A stretch of DNA of 64,000 bases from Odontocerum albicorne. Lineage: Eukaryota; Arthropoda; Insecta; Trichoptera; Odontoceridae. Under the pieces are notes generated by a model. That model had not been told where the DNA came from and did not search any database. It saw only the letters and a list, made by a program, of their open reading frames with translations. The stretch's first letter is position 1. Each line of letters opens with the position of its first letter. Shown piece after piece: positions 58,090 through 64,000 of this stretch. The translations under genes and the position numbers were made by a program. The stretch spans positions 16,836,205 through 16,900,204 of the forward strand of contig OX463846.1 in the NCBI GenBank assembly GCA_949825065.1, given 5' to 3'.

Positions 58090-59460
58090 CGCAACACTAT
58101 TGTTCCTTACGTATAGATGAAATTCAAATTAAATAATGTATATAAGTGAAAGGTTGTAACCATTGGTTGATTCAAAAATATAAAATTATTTTTTTCAATT
58201 ATGGCGTGTTCAAATTTTATTTAGTAAAAATACTCACATACCATATATGAATTGTAGAAAATACACAAAATAACTTGAAATAAAAATTTCACCCTACTCA
58301 TATTGCAGATAAATACGAGATATTTAATACAAAATGATAAATTATGTTCGCTCTTTTGAAATATAATTGGAAAGATGAATATGCTTTACAAAATTCTTAG
58401 AATTATCATTTTACCGGGTATTTTATTAATGTGAACACGAATATATCATTGCCATCTATAATTTGATAATGAAATAATATAACTGACAGTCATTGAATAA
58501 AAAAAATCTCGTAATGATTATTTTGACATTTAATAAATCAATGAAATTGAAGGCATAGTATATTATGTACGAGTAACACGTTTATTTATGATATTGAAGG
58601 ATTAAAATTTCATTAAAAATATGACTTAAACTTCATTTGATAATTTTAGTATGATAATTGTATGTTAAAATGATATTAAAACCATGTTGTAAATTTAAAA
58701 AACTGAGTAGAATATACTCACATGGGAGGATAAAGACTCGTGTTATAATATTATTAAGGAACAAAAATGTCATACAGCGAATAATCAATGGTAGCTTTTT
58801 GATTTATGTCATACATTTGAGCTTAACTGCTAACATAAAGAACGAACATCTGGTGAGTTTATTGTTATAAAGCAATTACTCCTTATCAAGCAGATCATTT
58901 TGATTACTTTAAATGGTTTTAATCCATGACAGTTTAACCTTAAAAACTCTTTAAATTTAAGTATAAAAACTGAGTTATCTCTAATGAATAATGAAATTAC
59001 TAGAGAAAAGGAATTTGTTCGTGGATAAGGAAGGGAAATAATGAGTTATTAGGAGGAAAGGGTAATATGAGTATTTTAATACTTTATCGATTCTCTCTTG
59101 AACATAAATAAGATTGATGCACATTTGATAAATCTTAGAAATTCATTCCACAATCACGCTGAGTGAACCGCAAATGAAGGTGTGTAAACTAAGGGGTTGT
59201 GTGTTGGTATTCAAAGGTATATCTATCTATTTTCGACCGATCGAAGAGAACGTCCGTTGTCTAAAAGAAAGTGCGTTTACAGTTGACGTAATAACACAAC
59301 ATGTCTGTAAAGACGTACAAGTATCAACACTAAGAAATGTAAATTAACCATGAGCTTCTCAGGTCGCCATCCAAACTTGACTATGTTATGTCCACGATGA
59401 TGTCGAAGAATAATTTGAGTTTTATCGATTCTTACTTTGTACCGAAATCATGCAATCAAT
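58090..59460. other. No recognisable feature
   Basis: AT-rich, with a TACGAGTA at 58568. No frame of interest. Confidence 0.4.
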
Positions 59461-59465
59461 TTTAA

Positions 59466-59540
59466 TTAAAATAAATGGTTGAATACATACCGTTTGATCA
59501 ATGGTTGAATACATACATAAAATAAATGGTTGAATACATA
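59466..59540. repeat. Irregular tandem repeat, 'aatggttgaatacata' x3
   Basis: Three copies of the 16-mer at about 59474, 59502 and 59525, with variable spacers. They directly precede the 3' end of a family R copy. Confidence 0.8.
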
Positions 59541-59544
59541 ACAT

Positions 59545-60300
59545 CATGCCGTTTTCCTGTCAGGGTAGGCAGAGAGGACATACACTTTTTTCTTGCATTT
59601 CGTTCTTTTTAAATATCATTCACTTGTTCCAACCATACTTTCTTAGTCATCTTCTACCACGCCTTCCACTCACATTTACACTACGTTTCCATTTTGTTAG
59701 TCTTTCTTCATTTATTCGTTCCACCTACCCAAACCATCTCAGAGTGTTCTTCTTTATCTTAATTGAATACGTAGATTTAACTTCACATCCCTAATCACTT
59801 TTTCCTTTTTTGTCATACATTGGCATCCCGTGATTTTATTCTTAGTGCTTGCATTTCTACAATATTTATTAGTTTTTTAAGTATTTTTTTCATTTCTACG
59901 TTTTCTTCCATACATTGAAGTTGGTACTAAAATACTTTTGTGGGATATTGTATATTATTACCTATTATCAGATTTTGATACTGTATGGTTCGAGTATAAA
60001 TGTTTTAGTGCCCCTTTAACTTTGTTTATTATCACAACACGCCGTTCGATATCCCTTGTAACTCTTCCTTCATCTGAGAAAATACTTCTTAAATAGCAGA
60101 ATTATTCAACTTACTGCAATATTTCATTACTCACCCATATATCGCATTTACTTTTCCTTTCGCACTTTTCTACCATCATGATTTTGAATGTATTCGTAGT
60201 AACATTAATTCTCAGATCTTTCTCTTATGAGCTGAATACGTTCTTCATTTACTTCATTAAACTTGTAGATATAATTTGTGTCAATCAGAAAATTCGTATG
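59545..60300 (-). pseudogene. Family R LINE, longest copy
   Basis: The 3' end is at 59545 ('catgccgttttcctgtcagg'). Reading leftwards from about 60230: LRINVTTNTFKIMMVEKCER, CDIWVSNEIL, CYLRSIFSDEGRVTRDIERR, NKVKGALKHLYSNHTVSKSD. The family's SIFS.DGRV..DIERR box is well kept here. Stops interrupt the frame (for example after IL). It shows the same element as 2795-3560 and 27868-28475, so a consensus could be built from the three. Confidence 0.8.
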
Positions 60301-60304
60301 AAAA

Positions 60305-61430
60305 ATATTAAATATTCTAAACATATCAGTTTATGCAGACTAGACTGATGTTATACTTCTCTGACGAGACGAGGAATTTGAAGATCTAGACTTAGGTGAT
60401 TTAGTAGAGTTCAGATAGATATTAAACTAGAGTTAGCAAAACTGGTTTTCTCACTATAATATCACATTTGTGTTTCCAAACACGTATTCAGTCTGTAGAG
60501 CAAATGACTCCCCGATAGTCAGGATAAATATTATAAATATATTTGTTACAAAAAAAAAGAGCACACCTTTCAAAAATGTTCTTTATCTTCGGTGTTCTAC
60601 GTCAAATCGAAAACGTATACGTGTGCAGTAAGCACTGAGAAATGATCTAAACACTCTTATTTCAAAACAAAGTGTTTTTTATAGAATTAATAAATACATA
60701 TAGGTTTAACATATTCTGAAATTGCATATACACATACATCTCAAGACATAGCTAAGAAAATATATTTAAGAGAGAACCTATCGAAAGATCTAGGCTCCGG
60801 TCGAGAAACACTCCCACCAATAGAGTTCGAGCGAGGACATCAGATGTTTTTCAGCCTACACCCTTGTACATATCGATCAATCTGTGATTCGTACGATTTA
60901 GCTACATTTTCCTTTGTTCACCTTTACGTTGTACATATCGCAATAATTATTTTTCGATACGCTATTACTCTATCCCCAACTATGATAACACATATAGTTA
61001 CACACGGATGTAAATGCAATCAATTTTATATTGTTCGATTGATGATAAAACATGTAATTTGATTTTAAACGTTAACGGTAAAGCTATACTGGCAATCTAC
61101 ATGAATTCAACAGGGAAATTATGGACCGATGCTTTTATGAAAACATGTTAAAGCGGAAACTCTCAGGGGGTATAGTACAGCTTCTGAGCGAACGCAGAAA
61201 ATTTTGATACTCATAATAATACGAGCTTATTTATATAATAACCATGTAGTCAACCAACTAGTGGTTTAATTAATCTAAGTTTCAACTCAAGTGGGAGTTT
61301 TATTTTTTAATTAAAATAAAATATTTTATGTAGATAATGTATAATTTAAATAGATTCTATATATTATTTATATATAATTTATAGTTGAGGTACATTGTAA
61401 ACGTACATTACGTAAATTACACTGTAAACG
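60305..61430. other. No recognisable feature
   Basis: AT-rich. 60780-60850 is GC-richer, without frame or partner. Confidence 0.4.
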
Positions 61431-61437
61431 TTTAAAG

Positions 61438-61655
61438 ACATTGTGATTTGTTTAGTCAAACACTGAATATTCCAATTTATATAACGGTATAATCCTACCG
61501 GTTTCAAGGTTTTGACCTCATTATTAGGGAAGCACAAACAATTCTTGTTTGTGCTTCCCTGTTTTCCCTATGATGAAGTAAAAACCTTAAAACCGGTAGG
61601 ATTATACCGTTATATAAAGTTGAATAAACAGTGTTTGTCTAAACAAATTACAATA
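61438..61655. mobile_element. Family P palindrome, copy B
   Basis: Arms of about 105 bp around a 5-base spacer near 61541; the innermost 15 bp (agggaagcacaaaca) pair perfectly. The hammerhead-like core is degraded in both arms: TTATTAG-type changes in the left arm and CTATGATGA with AAAAC in the right arm. Confidence 0.8.
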
Positions 61656-61684
61656 AATATATTCTGCTGCATGTGTTACTTGTT

Positions 61685-61895
61685 TGTTGTATATAGTACA
61701 ATCTGGTGGATTTATTGACATATGGCAATCTCTTACAAACATCCAGAAAAGTGTTAAATAAGCGTTAAGTGAAAACCAGACTAGAACCCTATTTTGGGAA
61801 ATTTGGGTACCAACAGGAATCTAGGTGGTATCGTATATGGGCAAACCCCCGGGCTGGTAAATAGGCATCTTATCAACTAACTAGGCAACGAAAAC
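61685..61895 (-). mobile_element. SINE S1, full length
   Basis: The complement starts with the head 'ttgcctagttagttgataag' near 61893. It continues through a B-box region, 'gggttctagtctggttttca', 'ttctggatgtttgtaagaga' and 'ttgccatatgtcaataaatc', ending near 61685 in 'ccaccagattgtactatata'. It lies 30 bp from palindrome copy B. Confidence 0.75.
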
Positions 61896-61979
61896 AAGTA
61901 ACATTTTTTATTATTGTAGTATAATGACAGAAGAATGTTAAGGCTTTATATGGAACTTTAAAATTAGAGGGTGATGTCA

Positions 61980-62485
61980 TAATGTTTATCATCATCACCA
62001 TAACGCTATGCCCCTATCGGGGTAAGCAGAGATAACAGATCTCCATGCCATCCTATTTGGACACAAATCTTTTACTTCAGTCTCATCAATACACATATTC
62101 TACTTTTATAAAGGTTTTTCGCTATTGCTTCTTTCAAAATTTAATTAATTTAGTTGTGCAACGTTTTTCTTGGTCTTCTCAAACATCTCGTACTCTTAAC
62201 ACTACTCGTATAGATCATTTTTGTAAATCTTTCATTGTTCTTTTTTCAACATGTTATTTTTTATACTATTTTCTTCATATTAATGATTTTCTTCATTATT
62301 TTCTATAAATCCGCATTATTTTTTTAATGTTCTTATTCGTTATTCTGCCACACATTTTATTTCCACACATTCTACGTAAAGCTCTCATTGCTACCGCATA
62401 TCTTTTATTTTTTACCAGGTCCCAGTCTTTCTTGCATAATGTTTGGACTAAGAATCCAGCATAAACAGTCAGCTTTGCGTCTCGT
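61980..62485 (-). mobile_element. Family R LINE fragment
   Basis: The 3' end lies at the left ('tgcccctatcggggtaagca', with the intact cccctatcgggg hairpin). RT C-terminal blocks are decayed. Confidence 0.7.
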
Positions 62486-62559
62486 GAAACGTTCCAATCG
62501 GTTAAGATATTTTATAACACACATTTAACTATCCTCGTTATTATTATTATCGGCAATTA

Positions 62560-62835
62560 AAAGAAATATGCGAGTGTAGTGTAAGTGATTTAAATAAAAT
62601 AGTTCAACCTGAAAGCACTCTGAGATGGTTCGGGTACGTAGAACGTGTGAACACAGAAAGACTAACAAAACAAATATACTGTGCAAACGTGAGTGAAAGG
62701 CGGGGTTGATGTAGACCAAACAAAGTATGATTGGATCAAGTGTGTGATATTTTAAAGAACGAAACGTAATAAGTGTTATGAAAAGATGTGTCGAAATAGG
62801 AAAATCTGGAGCTCTGACTACTCCGACATGACAAT
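62560..62835 (+). mobile_element. Family R LINE fragment
   Basis: 'ctgagatggttcgggtacgt' codes for LRWFGYVER, then 'ctaacaaaacaaatatactg' for LTKQIYC and 'aacgtgagtgaaaggcgggg' for NVSERRG. It lies tail-to-head opposite the copy at 61980-62485. Confidence 0.7.
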
Positions 62836-62837
62836 TG

Positions 62838-63050
62838 CTTAAGGATTAAATCTGTGTCACTTTTCGACTTGTGATAGTCTTGCGTTAAATGCGTAATATG
62901 TAAATTTCTTTAAAAAAATATTTGTTCGGTCCCAATAAGTACAAATGCGACATAAATAGTGCAATTTCGTTAAACAATAAAAATATTTCATAAAATTATT
63001 TTTATGTGCTTTATTTTTTGTAAATAATGAATTTGGAAAACAAACATAAA
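62838..63050. other. No recognisable feature
   Basis: AT-rich spacer. Confidence 0.4.
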
Positions 63051-63054
63051 TTTT

Positions 63055-63264
63055 GTAATTTATTTTTTATCAAACACTGTTTATTCCACTTTTTTGTGAC
63101 GGTATAACCCTACCAGTTTCAAGGCTTTCACCTCATCTTCAGGGAAGCGCAAAGAAGACTTGTTTGTGCTCCCGTGAAGATGAGGTGAAAGCCTTGAAAC
63201 CGATAGGGTTATACCGTCACAAAAAAGTGAAGTAAACAGTGTTTGATAAAAATAAATTACAATG
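63055..63264. mobile_element. Family P palindrome, copy C
   Basis: Arms of about 100 bp around a centre near 63158, closely matching. The left arm, read on the minus strand, keeps CTGAAGA (complement of 63136-63142), the stem, GAAAC, and a GTC cleavage-type triplet in CCGTCAC. The right arm has GTGAAGA instead of CTGAAGA. Confidence 0.85.
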
Positions 63265-63357
63265 TCCTTAAACCTCCACAACGTTAATGCCTTAACTATA
63301 AACAACATAAACATAAGTTTAATTGAAACTGGTGATTACTGAAGGAACTCTTCTTCC

Positions 63358-63417
63358 ACGTGTGTTCATTTACTCGCACAATGTTCGCTAACATTGTGCG
63401 AGTAAATGAACACACGT
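63358..63417. repeat. Perfect 28 bp hairpin with 4 bp loop
   Basis: Arm 63358-63385 (acgtgtgttcatttactcgc onward) is exactly complementary to 63390-63417; the loop is CGCT. It lies about 95 bp from palindrome copy C and is unrelated to it in sequence. Confidence 0.97.
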
Positions 63418-63419
63418 TT

Positions 63420-64000
63420 TGCCTTACGTAGCTGGTTAACACTTGCCGTACGGTGATGGATAGCGAGTGATCATGACTTATATTTTATTTAATTTCTCGA
63501 AATATACTGCTTGCAGGGTCTTCATACTTTATGTATTCCTCATCGAAACCTCTATGATTTGAATGATGTCATTAGGAAACAAAACATTCATAGTTAATTC
63601 AACAGAAATTAATGATTTTAAATCGCGAATTGACGAAATGTCAAACACTCATTCTTTTTTGACAGTTGTATACCGCCCCGTTCCAGGGGTTCGTCACCAG
63701 TTTTATAATCCTGATTGTTATTTTTTATTTTTATCTTGTATGTTTTTTCTATTATCATTTTTTATCTGGTATGTTATATTGTACCATTACTCTTTTTATA
63801 ATAAATGTACATTTTATTTATTATTTCATTTTCAATGCCCAATATCTTAAAAAGGAAAAATAGCAACAACAAGATGCTTTTAATACAGTTTTAACATATT
63901 GTGGCGAGTCAATATCCGAAACATTAGTAAATAATACCCTGTTGGCACCCCGTGAGGTCCTCAAAAGAGGAAGTTGTGGGTTTTATTAAAAACATTCGAG
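63420..64000. other. No feature assigned
   Basis: The 95-codon frame at 63563-63850 begins MMSLGNKTFIVN and includes FKSRIDEMSN and VVYRPVPGVRHQFYN. The 'FK.RID' and 'RPVPG' words faintly recall LINE C-termini, but I cannot assign it. The second half is a hydrophobic run. Confidence 0.35.

Larger units (their letters stand above)
49947..64000 (-). other. Region upstream of the nAChR signal-peptide exon
   Basis: The acceptor-like sequence at 49947 argues that this is, at least at its left end, a 5' UTR intron. No promoter or first exon could be identified. The content is repeats, listed separately. Confidence 0.5.

Overview
Organism and locus. This is AT-rich (about 70% by eye) insect nuclear DNA, mostly transposon debris. 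A lepidopteran is the best guess, because the 3' tails of the commonest LINE family (a short 'cctatcgggg'-type hairpin followed by runs of TATG) look like those of moth and butterfly elements; this is recognition, not proof. The one host gene I can support is a nicotinic acetylcholine receptor (nAChR) alpha subunit on the minus strand. Two exons are visible. Exon 49946-49830 carries the end of the 5' UTR, the ATG and the signal peptide, and ends in phase 1. Exon 9960-9821 begins in the matching phase and encodes the conserved N-terminal helix and first strand of the ligand-binding domain. Between them lies an intron of 39,869 bp. The next exon must lie below position 1.

Layout. 1-9820 is the start of intron 2. 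9961-49829 is intron 1. 49947-64000 lies upstream of the signal-peptide exon and is probably a 5' UTR intron plus upstream DNA. All three are packed with relics: (i) at least 13 fragments of one RTE-like non-LTR retrotransposon (family R) in both orientations; (ii) C-terminal or catalytic pieces of about seven other LINE types, including a jockey-like copy with an FADD motif and one nonsense codon (23607-24714); (iii) four kinds of tRNA-derived SINE (S1-S4); (iv) an internally deleted mariner of 876 bp with both terminal inverted repeats and TA target sites (53865-54740); (v) a family of about 200 bp palindromes (family P) whose arms carry a hammerhead-ribozyme-like core and which resemble terminal repeats of Penelope-like elements; (vi) simple and tandem repeats, among them a 601 bp (TA)n tract.

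No bacterial-type operon, CRISPR array, rRNA or functional tRNA gene is present. No intact transposon protein was found. The best leads for something not yet described are family P with its candidate hammerhead core and a 26 bp terminal fragment flanked by a 12 bp duplication, the roughly ten-fold excess of the octamer TACGAGTA, two short near-perfect hairpins, and the uORFs in the nAChR leader, one of which ends on the receptor's start codon.
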